Shown: one piece after another, positions 1-7,276 of the stretch
Position numbering within the stretch: position 1 is the stretch's first letter
How the letters are laid out: each line of letters begins with the position of its first letter
Origin: an uncultured Collinsella sp.
Lineage (GTDB): Bacteria > Actinomycetota > Coriobacteriia > Coriobacteriales > Coriobacteriaceae
DNA: 15,347 bases
Assembly: GCA_937926755.1 (NCBI GenBank)
Contig: CALBBA010000230.1
Span: forward strand, 1-15,347
Direction of reading: 5' to 3'
Translations under genes and position numbers: made by a program
Notes under the pieces: generated by a model
Told to the model about the DNA's origin: nothing
The model's input: the letters and a program-made list of their open reading frames with translations, nothing else
Database searches by the model: none

Positions 1-1
1 G

Positions 2-121
2 ACCCGGCATGCGGGCCACGGCTTTGGCACCAGGAGCATCAAACTTGCCGTGGAGCGCATGAACGGCAACTGTCAGTTCCGCATTAACGGCGATCGGTTT
101 GAGCTGCGCGCTGTGATGTAG
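2..121 (+). CDS. C-terminal fragment of a GHKL-type sensor histidine kinase (5' end outside window)
   Basis: An open frame enters from the left edge and stops at TAG (119-121), giving 39 residues. It contains GHGFGTRSIKLAVERMNG, which resembles the G2 box and following helix of HATPase_c/GHKL ATP-binding domains of AgrC/LytS-like sensor kinases (typically GxGxGLxSI). The last strand, FRINGDRFELRAVM, fits the terminal beta-hairpin of that domain. In the family this part closes over ATP during autophosphorylation, so the missing upstream part should hold the dimerisation histidine and membrane sensor. The partner response regulator is not in the window. The fragment is too short to assign a subfamily or ligand. 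GHKL fold is a good call; sensor kinase rather than another GHKL ATPase is inference. Confidence 0.7.
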   Translation, partial: TRHAGHGFGTRSIKLAVERMNGNCQFRINGDRFELRAVM

Positions 122-185
122 AAGTGCGGCGCCGATCTCGAGGCGTGCCTTGCCCGCCAGACAATCGCTCGCCGGCGCCAATCCG

Positions 186-761
186 CTACAGCGGAGCGGC
201 TGCCGGGGTCAGCTGCTTGATGTATGCCCACATACGCTGCTTGGCGGCTTTGTCAGTGAGCGCCGCCTCAAAACCGTCGAGCGCGAGCACGCGGCGGCCC
301 TGCACATGGGCGACCAAGCCGGGCTTGAGCATGGCAGTATCAAAGTCGTCGATTGCCACGAGCATGTCGGCGTAGGTCTCGCGCATGACATCGGCCGCGT
401 TGTTGTCGAGCAGTAGCACCGCCTCGGGGTCCAAGGCCTCAAGCGCCTCACGGACCAGCTCGCACGGCAGAGTCTCGCCCCCCGCGACCGCTCCGTCACC
501 CACGCCGGCGACGCTTGCCAGCACGCAAAAATCCTCGGGCGCGTAGCCGATGGCCCCAAGCGCCTTGCGCAACGCCGCGCCATCCGGGCCGGCGGCAAGC
601 TCGCCACCCGAACGCTCGGCCTCGTCCAAATCGCCTTTGACCAGCACGATCGGCGAGCACGCGTTGCCCACGATACGCACGCCACGGACCGCGAGCGATG
701 CGAGCTCCTGCTCGGCCGCCTGAGCGATGGCTTCTTTTTTCTGGCTTTGTGACGTGGACAT
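186..761 (-). CDS. Degenerate uracil-DNA-glycosylase-like protein (hypothetical)
   Basis: This gene encodes 191 residues. Residues about 38-90 (IVLVKGDLDEAERSGGEL, then AAGPDGAALRKALGAIG) follow the layout of the family 4/5 UDG core, in which a GExPG...GxPFxGxAG segment precedes an Lxxx(L/I)G helix. Residues about 101-125 (ELVREALEALDPEAVLLLDN) match the later P..ivlLG..A segment. The catalytic GExPG signature is replaced by KGDLD, and the four Fe-S cysteines of family 4 are absent (only three scattered cysteines). It is therefore probably not an active glycosylase. The start at 761 has GGAGAG close upstream. An ATG ten codons further up, at 791, overlaps a TATAAT-like -10 box and is unlikely. 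The gene stands alone, divergent from thioredoxin. The fold assignment is by eye and moderate. Confidence 0.6.
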   Translation of the reverse strand: MSTSQSQKKEAIAQAAEQELASLAVRGVRIVGNACSPIVLVKGDLDEAERSGGELAAGPDGAALRKALGAIGYAPEDFCVLASVAGVGDGAVAGGETLPCELVREALEALDPEAVLLLDNNAADVMRETYADMLVAIDDFDTAMLKPGLVAHVQGRRVLALDGFEAALTDKAAKQRMWAYIKQLTPAAAPL

Positions 762-789
762 GCGCTCTCCAATCGTTTGCGTGCCCATC

Positions 790-795
790 ATTATA
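790..795 (-). promoter_or_regulatory. Probable -10 box for the UDG-like gene
   Basis: The minus strand reads TATAAT here, about 28 nt upstream of the ATG at 761. No good -35 hexamer lies at 16-18 nt. The box overlaps the alternative ATG codon at 791, which argues that translation starts at 761. Confidence 0.45.
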
Positions 796-897
796 TAAAA
801 GAGCTGCCCGCGAGTGGTTGCTTTGCGGGCGGCTGGGTATAAGCACGGTCGTACTGAGTTTTACGCGGCCGAGCCGCGTCGCATTATGGAGGTCACC

Positions 898-1218
898 ATG
901 GCTGACATTAATCAGATTACCCCCGAGAACTTCGATTCCATCGTTAACGACAGCCTGCCCGTGCTGGTCGATTTTTGGGCACCGTGGTGCGGGCCCTGTC
1001 GATCCCTCTCGCCCATCGTTGACGAGGTTGCCGATGAGCTGGCGGGCAAGCTCGCCGTTGCCAAGTGCAACGTCGACGACAACCAGGACCTGGCCATGAA
1101 GTTTGGCGTCATGAGCATCCCCACGCTGATCGTCTTTAAGAACGGCGAGGAGGTCGACCGCTCGGTCGGCGCCTTACCCAAGGCAAGACTTCAGGCACTG
1201 CTGGAGAAACATCTGTAA
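898..1218 (+). CDS. trxA: Thioredoxin
   Basis: The product is a 106-residue classical thioredoxin, a cytosolic dithiol-disulfide oxidoreductase that is kept reduced by thioredoxin reductase and reduces target proteins. The active site WCGPC is at residues 30-34, preceded by VLVDFWAP. The cis-proline lies in SIPT (Pro75), and the C-terminal part (VGALPKARLQALLEKHL) has the usual last helix. Length matches the family (about 105-110). The start at 898 is chosen because GGAGGT sits at 888-893; the in-frame ATG at 886 lies immediately before that Shine-Dalgarno and would have none of its own. The gene appears monocistronic, with a hairpin and then a T-tailed terminator downstream. No thioredoxin reductase is in the window, so a role beyond general redox cannot be given. 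Confidence 0.96.
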   Translation: MADINQITPENFDSIVNDSLPVLVDFWAPWCGPCRSLSPIVDEVADELAGKLAVAKCNVDDNQDLAMKFGVMSIPTLIVFKNGEEVDRSVGALPKARLQALLEKHL

Positions 1219-1245
1219 TACGCTTGTTACCTGTCTGCCGTCCAT

Positions 1246-1264
1246 GAGCGGTTTCGCACCGCTC
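1246..1264 (+). other. Short hairpin downstream of trxA
   Basis: GAGCGGT and ACCGCTC form a perfect 7-bp stem around a 5-nt loop. It lies 28 nt after the trxA stop. No T-run follows, so it is not a standard intrinsic terminator by itself; it could protect the 3' end of the transcript. Confidence 0.4.
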
Positions 1265-1330
1265 GCCGGAGTGCCAAACGCAAGGCATGCGACCACGGAT
1301 AGTATGGTAGACACAAACAGCCCCCAGTGA

Positions 1331-1368
1331 ACGGGTGCGGGTCAGACGGACTCGCACCCGTTTTCTTC
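1331..1368 (+). terminator. Probable intrinsic terminator, plus strand
   Basis: ACGGGTGCG at 1331-1339 pairs with CGCACCCGT at 1353-1361, followed by TTTCTTC. The stem is GC-rich and the tail is T-rich on the plus strand, so it probably ends the trxA transcript or a short RNA started near 1310. On the minus strand, downstream of the YARHG gene, the same stem lacks a clear T-run. Confidence 0.65.
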
Positions 1369-1396
1369 ATTTGCCTAGTCTTTGCCACAAGTTTTG

Positions 1397-2428
1397 TTAT
1401 GGATTTAAAAACTCAGATCCGATAGCACGTTCGTAAGACTGGATCGTTTCGGCATTTGCCCTCTCGATATCATTAAGCGGTGATGTCATCGCATCAAATT
1501 CCTCAGGCGAGTATATGCCTTCATACCAATCCTTATTGTCGAAATACTCTTGAATCTTCTCATTCTTGAACTTGCGACCATGGCGTGCATATATTTCATT
1601 TCTTGCCAAGCAAAGCTCCCATGTGCTCATACCCATTTCTTCAATCTCCGCCTCGGTATAACGCCGTGAGTCGCTTTCAGAAAGTAGGTAACCGTCTACC
1701 GTCGAACTCTTCGCATCACAGTAATAGGAAAAGCTATCCATAACCTTATGTGATTGATCATCAATATATGACACGACAACCGTACGGCTATCACCCGAAT
1801 CGCTACCGAGCGTCGATCGATATGCGAGCTTGCAAACTCCGTCCGAACCAACTACAACACTCCGGGGGTTAGTCGAAGCCTGCCCACCGTCCGTACCCAC
1901 TTCTTTCAGGGACCAATTCTCCGGCTTCGACAACGCCTCTGTCGAAGAGCCGGTCACCTTGACATTCACCACCATCTCTGGAAACCCGGCGGAGTTATTT
2001 GATACCACTATTAATTCAGTTGCGCCCTCGTCGTCGACCTCGTCCTTTTCATCTGAGTTTTCCGGCTCAAACTCATCGGCGTCCGATTTATACATCGTAT
2101 GCTGATAGGTTTGAGTGAATTCTGGTGATGGGTGCCCGCCCCCGAATCGATTCCAAACATAAAAGCCGCCAACAATGATGGCGGCCACCAGGCCAATTAT
2201 CACGATTTTATTTGAATCGAATCCGCCAATTAACCCAATTACTCTTTTACCTAGTTCGTTGCCAGAATCCTCCGCCGCTGCCCTCCCCTTCGCATTATCC
2301 TTGCCATCGAATGGCATCCGCTCATTCTCTGTGGTCGACCGACCCACGTCAGAAGATACTTTCGCAGCACAAAAGGGGCAGTAAACTGTCCCCTCTTCTA
2401 TCTCTGCGTTACATTTGGGACACTTCAC
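1397..2428 (-). CDS. Zinc-ribbon, single-TM protein with C-terminal YARHG domain
   Basis: The product is about 343 residues and appears to span the membrane. Residues 1-22 are a zinc ribbon with CPKC (Cys3, Cys6) and CPFC (Cys17, Cys20). A polar linker follows, then one hydrophobic segment (about 75-92, IVIIGLVAAIIVGGFYVW). Next come an acidic stretch (about 115-138) and a predicted beta-rich extracytoplasmic region (about 139-240). The C-terminal part is a YARHG domain (about 258-335) with the signature YARHG at 280-284 in LARNEIYARHGRKF. YARHG domains are generally extracellular and of unknown biochemical role. The GTG at 2428 is preferred because AAAGGGGAG lies just upstream; a TTG at 2443 would lack a Shine-Dalgarno. 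It is the last gene of the operon, 23 nt after the amidase. I infer a cytosolic zinc ribbon and an outward YARHG end. Confidence 0.85.
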   Translation of the reverse strand: MKCPKCNAEIEEGTVYCPFCAAKVSSDVGRSTTENERMPFDGKDNAKGRAAAEDSGNELGKRVIGLIGGFDSNKIVIIGLVAAIIVGGFYVWNRFGGGHPSPEFTQTYQHTMYKSDADEFEPENSDEKDEVDDEGATELIVVSNNSAGFPEMVVNVKVTGSSTEALSKPENWSLKEVGTDGGQASTNPRSVVVGSDGVCKLAYRSTLGSDSGDSRTVVVSYIDDQSHKVMDSFSYYCDAKSSTVDGYLLSESDSRRYTEAEIEEMGMSTWELCLARNEIYARHGRKFKNEKIQEYFDNKDWYEGIYSPEEFDAMTSPLNDIERANAETIQSYERAIGSEFLNP

Positions 2429-2451
2429 TGTCTCCCCTTTCAAGCTGTCTT

Positions 2452-3285
2452 TTAACCATCAACATGACGCCGATATTCTTGATAGTTCGACAGATATGAT
2501 GAGAATTCCGCCGATGTATCCGAATTTCCCGTCCGCCACGCCTTGTGGTCGATAATCTGGCTCTTGAACCCGTAGTACTCATCGATATACGCAATTAGAC
2601 CGTCGACAGCGATAAGCTGCTCTTCGGGGTAATCACCCGATCCTCCAACATGAACCATCTCAATCCCAACGGAGTAAGAGTTCATGCCGTAATCGGGATA
2701 GCTTCCCCCTATCGGTAACGTTCCGACCTTGTCATCTCTCGAATCATCGATTGTTCCATACTGCTCGTTCTTCCCAGCATCGCCAAAACCGGCATGGTGC
2801 GCGATTTGATCGAGAGGCACACATTGAACGATCGACCCATCTTTTCCAACAACAAAATGAGCCGCTACCTTATTGCCGTTGGACTCCCACCAATCGATGA
2901 CACTTTCAGGGGAAGAATCGCCCTCCGTATCGTGCAAAACGATGTACTTCTGAAACTCAGGGCCCTTAGGCCCATGCGCCAAGTCGGCGTAGTACCGTTC
3001 TTGAATGCTTGGCTGAAATTCCGAGCTCCCATCGATGGACGAAGAGCGAGATTCGTCTTGCTCTACAACCCCTGAAACCGTGTCAGCAACTCTCGCGTTG
3101 CAGATATCAAGCACATCTCCAACACCATCTGCACAAGCCGCCAGCACACAATTGCTTCCGCTGGATTTCACGACCTTTCTCACGCCAATACGACCGACCA
3201 GAACAATTCCCAAGCCGAACAAGAAAACGGCAAGCGCGGAGACGAGCCCCCGCGCCACCCATAAACGCCTAGAGCGTACTTGCAT
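2452..3285 (-). CDS. Membrane-anchored N-acetylmuramoyl-L-alanine amidase (Amidase_2 type)
   Basis: The product is 277 residues. Arg-rich residues 1-11 and a hydrophobic segment at about 12-31 (GLVSALAVFLFGLGIVLVG) form an N-terminal signal-anchor with no obvious cleavage site. A linker (32-105) leads to an Amidase_2/PGRP-type domain (about 110-275). Visible signatures are VLHDTEG (zinc ligand His118), AAHFVVGKDGSIVQCVP, AHHAGFG, YSVGIEMVH, and IIDHKAWRTGNSD (His247 and probably Asp256 as further zinc ligands). The family cleaves the bond between MurNAc and L-alanine of peptidoglycan stems, so the domain should act outside the membrane. Its ATG overlaps the end of the preceding small gene by 17 nt and has no strong Shine-Dalgarno, suggesting translational coupling. 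In this operon it could open the cell wall locally; a phage-like lysin is less likely, as no holin or phage gene is near. Confidence 0.87.
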   Translation of the reverse strand: MQVRSRRLWVARGLVSALAVFLFGLGIVLVGRIGVRKVVKSSGSNCVLAACADGVGDVLDICNARVADTVSGVVEQDESRSSSIDGSSEFQPSIQERYYADLAHGPKGPEFQKYIVLHDTEGDSSPESVIDWWESNGNKVAAHFVVGKDGSIVQCVPLDQIAHHAGFGDAGKNEQYGTIDDSRDDKVGTLPIGGSYPDYGMNSYSVGIEMVHVGGSGDYPEEQLIAVDGLIAYIDEYYGFKSQIIDHKAWRTGNSDTSAEFSSYLSNYQEYRRHVDG

Positions 3286-3532
3286 ACGTGCTGACCACAT
3301 CGCATGCCGTACTGATGAGGCCGCCCGCTTCGAGCAGCTTCGCCGCTGCCGCCCCGAGCTGCCCAACCGCCTCATTTTGAGCGGTCGAATTTGTTCCTTC
3401 CATTGCCGCGTTAAGCATGTCGTGCAGTGAATCGAGATCGTCCGCCACCGTGACGCACACACCTCGCTGCGTCTCCATCTTCGACACCAACGCGTTCAGC
3501 TCTGCAACGAGCTGGCCGATGTTCTGACTCAT
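3269..3532 (-). CDS. Small helical protein of WXG100 size (candidate secreted substrate)
   Basis: The product is 87 residues, nearly all predicted helix. Two amphipathic helices (about 2-45 and 52-85) are separated by a short turn at MEGTNST (44-50). Size, hairpin organisation, lack of signal peptide and position beside an EccC-like ATPase gene resemble WXG100/ESX proteins. However, there is no Trp-X-Gly at the turn and no YxxxD/E tail, so family membership is not shown. The Shine-Dalgarno AAAGGAA lies about 6 nt upstream of the ATG at 3532. The gene is 18 nt downstream of the coiled-coil gene and overlaps the amidase gene by 17 nt. It could be an exported substrate, a chaperone client or a structural adaptor. 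The gene itself looks real; its role is inference. Confidence 0.75.
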   Translation of the reverse strand: MSQNIGQLVAELNALVSKMETQRGVCVTVADDLDSLHDMLNAAMEGTNSTAQNEAVGQLGAAAAKLLEAGGLISTACDVVSTYASTL

Positions 3533-3550
3533 TTCTGTTCCTTTCCGTTG

Positions 3551-4138
3551 TCACAACAACCCAAATAGCACATTCGCAATAAGCGAAATTACCCCAATAC
3601 AGCACGCACATAGAACCGCCGCCTGAGAAAGGCAGCCGCCTTTCGACTCCTCGGCTTTAACGGGAAGAGGATCCAGCATCGCCCTCTCTTCTTCCACCAG
3701 AAGACGCTTCCGGTCAAGAGCCGCCCGTCGAGCATCCAGTGCATTTGAAGATCGCTGACTCAACTCGTTCACAGACGTATCTTTTTCAATCATCTCGATA
3801 TAGCAATCGATTTTCTTGATAAGCCCTGATAACGAAGAGGCAAGCTCGGCAGCGTCTTCATTCGACGCAATCGGTCTTACCATGTTCGGAAGCGCAGCGC
3901 CGACGTCCTTCGCGTGACTCCCCGCAAGTCGTTTAGACAATTGCGAAAAAGCCTCCTGTGCTTGATGCGCCAGGCGATCTATCTCCGCTTTCTTTTTGCC
4001 CGCCATGTTCCTCGCAGAAATCGACTCCCGATCACAACGATCGCACTCCTGCTTAACAAGCTGGGCGGTCGATGCCTCCGATTTCAGAAATCGTTCTGCT
4101 TCGGACAGATACCTTTCGTACAAATCATCCCTGCTCAT
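3551..4138 (-). CDS. Coiled-coil protein with C-terminal membrane anchor
   Basis: The product is 195 residues and I recognise no family. Residues about 5-70 and 95-155 are charged and heptad-like, suggesting helical coiled-coil. A short linker precedes a hydrophobic C-terminal segment (about 172-194, AAVLCACCIGVISLIANVLF). With no signal peptide this suggests a tail-anchored protein with most of its mass in the cytosol. Two close cysteines (Cys32 and Cys35, ECDRCDR) may be chance or a metal half-site. The start at 4138 is supported by GGAGGAGGGG just upstream and lies inside the end of the ATPase gene (14-nt overlap). An upstream ATG at 4171 would precede that Shine-Dalgarno. Its place directly after the ATPase fits a membrane docking partner, but that is inference. 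Confidence 0.8.
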   Translation of the reverse strand: MSRDDLYERYLSEAERFLKSEASTAQLVKQECDRCDRESISARNMAGKKKAEIDRLAHQAQEAFSQLSKRLAGSHAKDVGAALPNMVRPIASNEDAAELASSLSGLIKKIDCYIEMIEKDTSVNELSQRSSNALDARRAALDRKRLLVEEERAMLDPLPVKAEESKGGCLSQAAVLCACCIGVISLIANVLFGLL

Positions 4139-6830
4139 CGTCGCCCCTCCTCCATAATCGCGTTGCGACAAAGGGCATGAGCTTCATTGAGGGACGTCCC
4201 GAAGAAGCCTCCTTGTAAAGGACCCGGTTCTCTTGCCCGTTCCACTGGCACAGCGGGCCATCCAACTGCTTCGCTGCGACATTCGAGCCAAACAGACACG
4301 CCACGCCGTCAAAAGACGACAGTCCCGATGAACCCAACTGCGCTGAAAGCGCTACGGGGTTTTGCCAATGGCAGACAAAGTGGATTCCGTGCATAGGAGC
4401 CTCGCGGAATACCTTTTGAATCTTCTGCTGAGCACCAAAGTCGAAAGATCCTAGTGAGTCCGCATTCGGCACCAGCACAAACCGCTCCCGCCCACATTCT
4501 TCCCCGACATCATTTCTCTGAAGACAATTGGTAATCCATGCAGCCGCTTCGTCCGAAGGTACGACCTCCGGAGAAACCCCCGCACGAGCGCATATCTCCA
4601 GAGTCGAATTAGAAACATGGCGCGCGCCATCCTCCACTACAGCAAACTCAGCGCCTCGCTCATAGCGCGCAAGCGATAAAACAAGCGTTTCCATAACGCA
4701 CGCCGCAAGATCGACAGAATTCGGAAGATCACCGAGCCCTGGCAGCGTTCCCCTGCCCACAAGAGCGATATTGCTTCCCGCAGCTCTTTCAAACGGGAAA
4801 TATATCGGTGCCAACCCAGCAGAAACACCCCGGCCAAGCAAGGCGCTCGGCACGTTACCTGAATCTATGTCGTTCTGCTCAAGGAGGGCCTCAGTCAACT
4901 CCGGCAGAGTGCTTCCGTCGAAAACCACCGGTTCATCAAGGTGCCCTTTTGGCATTGCATAGAACTTGTTCCTGAGACTGTCCAACGTGGCATCCTCAGC
5001 AAACGGCGTAAGCACCGTCACATTTGCGCTCGGATTTCCGTAATCTTCGTTCAGAATCGCCTGTCCCCTGAACCTTAGACTAGCAGCCGCCTCGTTAAAG
5101 GGTCCGAAAGTCGCCCGCGACTCCGCCGGCGAGTTTTTCAGTCCGATACGGATAGGAAACTGTGCGAAGAACTTGCCTTGGGAAATGGCAAGATTGGTTA
5201 TCCCGCCGATACTTTGTGACGCCAATATCACGTGAATACCGTATGCACGATAAAGGCGAACGATGCGTTCCAAAAGTTCACAGGCTTCCTTGCCTCTCGC
5301 GCCTTCTAGAAATAGCTGGAACTCATCAATGACCACAACGATACGCGGCATCTTATTCCCGCTATTGCGCCGATACTTGAGCAGATTATCTCCGTAAGGC
5401 TTGATCGCAGCGGCCCTCCGTTTGGCCTCGGCGGCTATGGAATTCAGCACATCCATGGCAAAGTCTTCATCGGCCTCAAGCCCAAATGCCTTTACCTGCG
5501 GTAGATACTCGGGGGAATCCGGCGTGGGAGCCATGGGAAACAGGGTAACGCCCTCTTTGAAATCAAACAGATAGAGTTCCAACTCGTCGGGAGAATACCT
5601 GGCGCACAAACCGTAGATGATATCTTTCAACAGATTCGATTTACCCTGTCCGACCGCGCCGGTTATCAGTGCATTATGTCTTTGAGTCTCATTCGAGCCA
5701 ATCGTGACATCAACCGTCTGGGTTCCACGCAGACCCAGCGAGAACGTGACTCCGTCCTCGCTCGTCTCCATCCAATACTCCGAGGGAAGCACCGACTCGA
5801 TCTTTACTTCGGGCAACCGCAGCTCTGCCGCTGATCGGGCCATCCGCTCGGCGGCTTGCGCCGATTCAATCGTGTCAAGCTCATAGAGCTCAACATCGTA
5901 GCCATCGTGACCCAGCCATCGGGCATGACTGCCCGAGAATAGTTCGAGACGCTCCGAAACAGGATAGGAACGTTTCTTCTCGCAATACCATTTGGGCAAG
6001 TCGTCCATCTTGGGTTGTATCATTAGGAAAGAAGTGCCTGCCTTTGGGGCCGCCTTCATCAGCGAGCAGATACGGTCGTATTGCTCGGCAGCCATTCCCA
6101 TCGGCATATCGTGGATCACAACGAGCTGGTACTTCTCGACCGGCATTCCGACCCGTTGGTGATATACCGCTAGGCTCTCATCGTCTGACAGCAACTCGTT
6201 GTTGATTTGCGTCACACGGTCGGTCAGCTCGTTAAGCAAGGCATCGAGCTCGCCTCTCGAATGCAAATACCTGACCGCTGCCTCGCCTTGCCCGTTCCGG
6301 CCAATCGTCGAAAAAGGAGCCTCGATGTTTTTGAGTGCCGGGTCAAAACTAATGATTTCAACTTGCGACGCTGAAGTCGATAAAAGCGTCTTGGCCTCTA
6401 CCTCGCGTACTACCCCGTCTGAAATGCAGCCCTCGTCTGAAACCGACATCACGATATTGCCATGACCAAGCAACGGAACGATAAAGGGCACCGTAAACAA
6501 ATCGTCGAGTTTTGAAGTTTTCGACATCGATCCAATCTGGATATACTCGGCGGCATTGAGGGCCGAGCCTTCCTCGATCGCCAGCAACTCGTCAACGGTA
6601 TCCTGCACTCGCTTTTTCAAAAGGGCGTTGCGGCGCTTCTCCCGGATGCTGAGTTTATTGAGCGCTCGTGTTTTTGCCTCCTGTCTCTCCTTCAGCGTCA
6701 TCTGCAACCACGTGTCAACGGAGGCAGATTGGGATTCACAAGCTCCCAGCAGATGAGCCTGGCATTCCTTGACCTCGCTGAGCGCTTGCCTCATTTCGGC
6801 ATAGGTCTCTTCCAGCGACATATTGGCCAT
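4125..6830 (-). CDS. FtsK/SpoIIIE-family (EccC/EssC-like) ATPase
   Basis: The product is a 901-residue P-loop motor. Residues 1-90 are charged helix; about 105-350 are an alpha/beta region seen in FtsK-type proteins; about 355-620 form the FtsK/SpoIIIE ATPase. That domain has Walker A GAVGQGKSN at 391-399, LYLFDFKEGV at 420-429, Walker B RIVVVIDEF at 496-504 (Asp502, Glu503) and ASQS at 537-540. Residues about 660-890 look like a second, degenerate copy in which VGRGTLPG (691-698) replaces the P-loop. Multiple ATPase modules with later ones decayed are typical of EccC/EssC of type VII secretion, but those carry N-terminal membrane helices and this protein has none. It also lacks the FtsK gamma DNA-reading domain. 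The start overlaps the GrpE-like stop by one base (TGATG). It is the likely motor of the operon; the translocated substrate (protein or DNA) is unknown. Confidence 0.9.
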   Translation of the reverse strand: MANMSLEETYAEMRQALSEVKECQAHLLGACESQSASVDTWLQMTLKERQEAKTRALNKLSIREKRRNALLKKRVQDTVDELLAIEEGSALNAAEYIQIGSMSKTSKLDDLFTVPFIVPLLGHGNIVMSVSDEGCISDGVVREVEAKTLLSTSASQVEIISFDPALKNIEAPFSTIGRNGQGEAAVRYLHSRGELDALLNELTDRVTQINNELLSDDESLAVYHQRVGMPVEKYQLVVIHDMPMGMAAEQYDRICSLMKAAPKAGTSFLMIQPKMDDLPKWYCEKKRSYPVSERLELFSGSHARWLGHDGYDVELYELDTIESAQAAERMARSAAELRLPEVKIESVLPSEYWMETSEDGVTFSLGLRGTQTVDVTIGSNETQRHNALITGAVGQGKSNLLKDIIYGLCARYSPDELELYLFDFKEGVTLFPMAPTPDSPEYLPQVKAFGLEADEDFAMDVLNSIAAEAKRRAAAIKPYGDNLLKYRRNSGNKMPRIVVVIDEFQLFLEGARGKEACELLERIVRLYRAYGIHVILASQSIGGITNLAISQGKFFAQFPIRIGLKNSPAESRATFGPFNEAAASLRFRGQAILNEDYGNPSANVTVLTPFAEDATLDSLRNKFYAMPKGHLDEPVVFDGSTLPELTEALLEQNDIDSGNVPSALLGRGVSAGLAPIYFPFERAAGSNIALVGRGTLPGLGDLPNSVDLAACVMETLVLSLARYERGAEFAVVEDGARHVSNSTLEICARAGVSPEVVPSDEAAAWITNCLQRNDVGEECGRERFVLVPNADSLGSFDFGAQQKIQKVFREAPMHGIHFVCHWQNPVALSAQLGSSGLSSFDGVACLFGSNVAAKQLDGPLCQWNGQENRVLYKEASSGRPSMKLMPFVATRLWRRGDDEQG

Positions 6831-7276
6831 CAGCCCTCTTCGTGCCGAAAGACAACCACTCGCGCTGGACGGAGAAGTCTTCCACCAATCCTGTAACCGT
6901 CTCGCTCTACGCGAGCCACCTTTCCATCTTTGAAGGCGTCGTCTGTCTTAATCAATCCAACGATTTCATGCTCATGTAGGTTAACTGTCTCGTCGCACAG
7001 AACAGACTCAAGCCCGTAATGGCTACAAACCTCGATAATCTCATCCGCAATCGAAGACCTCAAGTCCTCTGACAGCGGCTCATTCTTAACTCTATCAACA
7101 GCAAGCAGCAGCTCACTGAATAATCCTGCATAAGCTTCGCCAGTGGCCAGGTCTTTGATTTTTCTTGAATCTGATTTGAGAGAAGCGAGAGACGCTCTGA
7201 GCCGTTCTGCACAGTCAATAATTGCTTGGCGATCCATCTCCAAGCTGTCGAGTGCCTGGTCCCAGCGCACGTCCAT
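6830..7276 (-). CDS. GrpE-like nucleotide exchange factor, short form
   Basis: The product is 148 residues. Residues 10-65 are helical, and the C-terminal part (about 98-145) matches the GrpE beta head: VNLHEHEIVGLIKTDD corresponds to the HEAV...D segment, and GYRIGGRLLRPARVVV (127-142) is close to the family signature GYxxxxRvlRpAkVvV. GrpE opens the DnaK nucleotide-binding domain to release ADP. Typical GrpE is about 180-200 residues with a long N-terminal coiled coil; here that part is roughly 50 residues shorter. The ATG at 7276 overlaps the J-like gene stop as TAATG, a re-initiation arrangement, with only a weak GGGG upstream. Its place after DnaK-like and J-like genes and before the ATPase indicates a dedicated co-chaperone. 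The reading frame extends upstream without a better start. Confidence 0.85.
   Translation of the reverse strand: MDVRWDQALDSLEMDRQAIIDCAERLRASLASLKSDSRKIKDLATGEAYAGLFSELLLAVDRVKNEPLSEDLRSSIADEIIEVCSHYGLESVLCDETVNLHEHEIVGLIKTDDAFKDGKVARVERDGYRIGGRLLRPARVVVFRHEEG

Noticed and set aside
2429..2443. TTG start at 2443 for the zinc-ribbon protein
   Set aside because: It would put the Shine-Dalgarno AAAGGGGAG inside the coding region. The GTG at 2428 follows that site at normal spacing and starts directly at the zinc ribbon.
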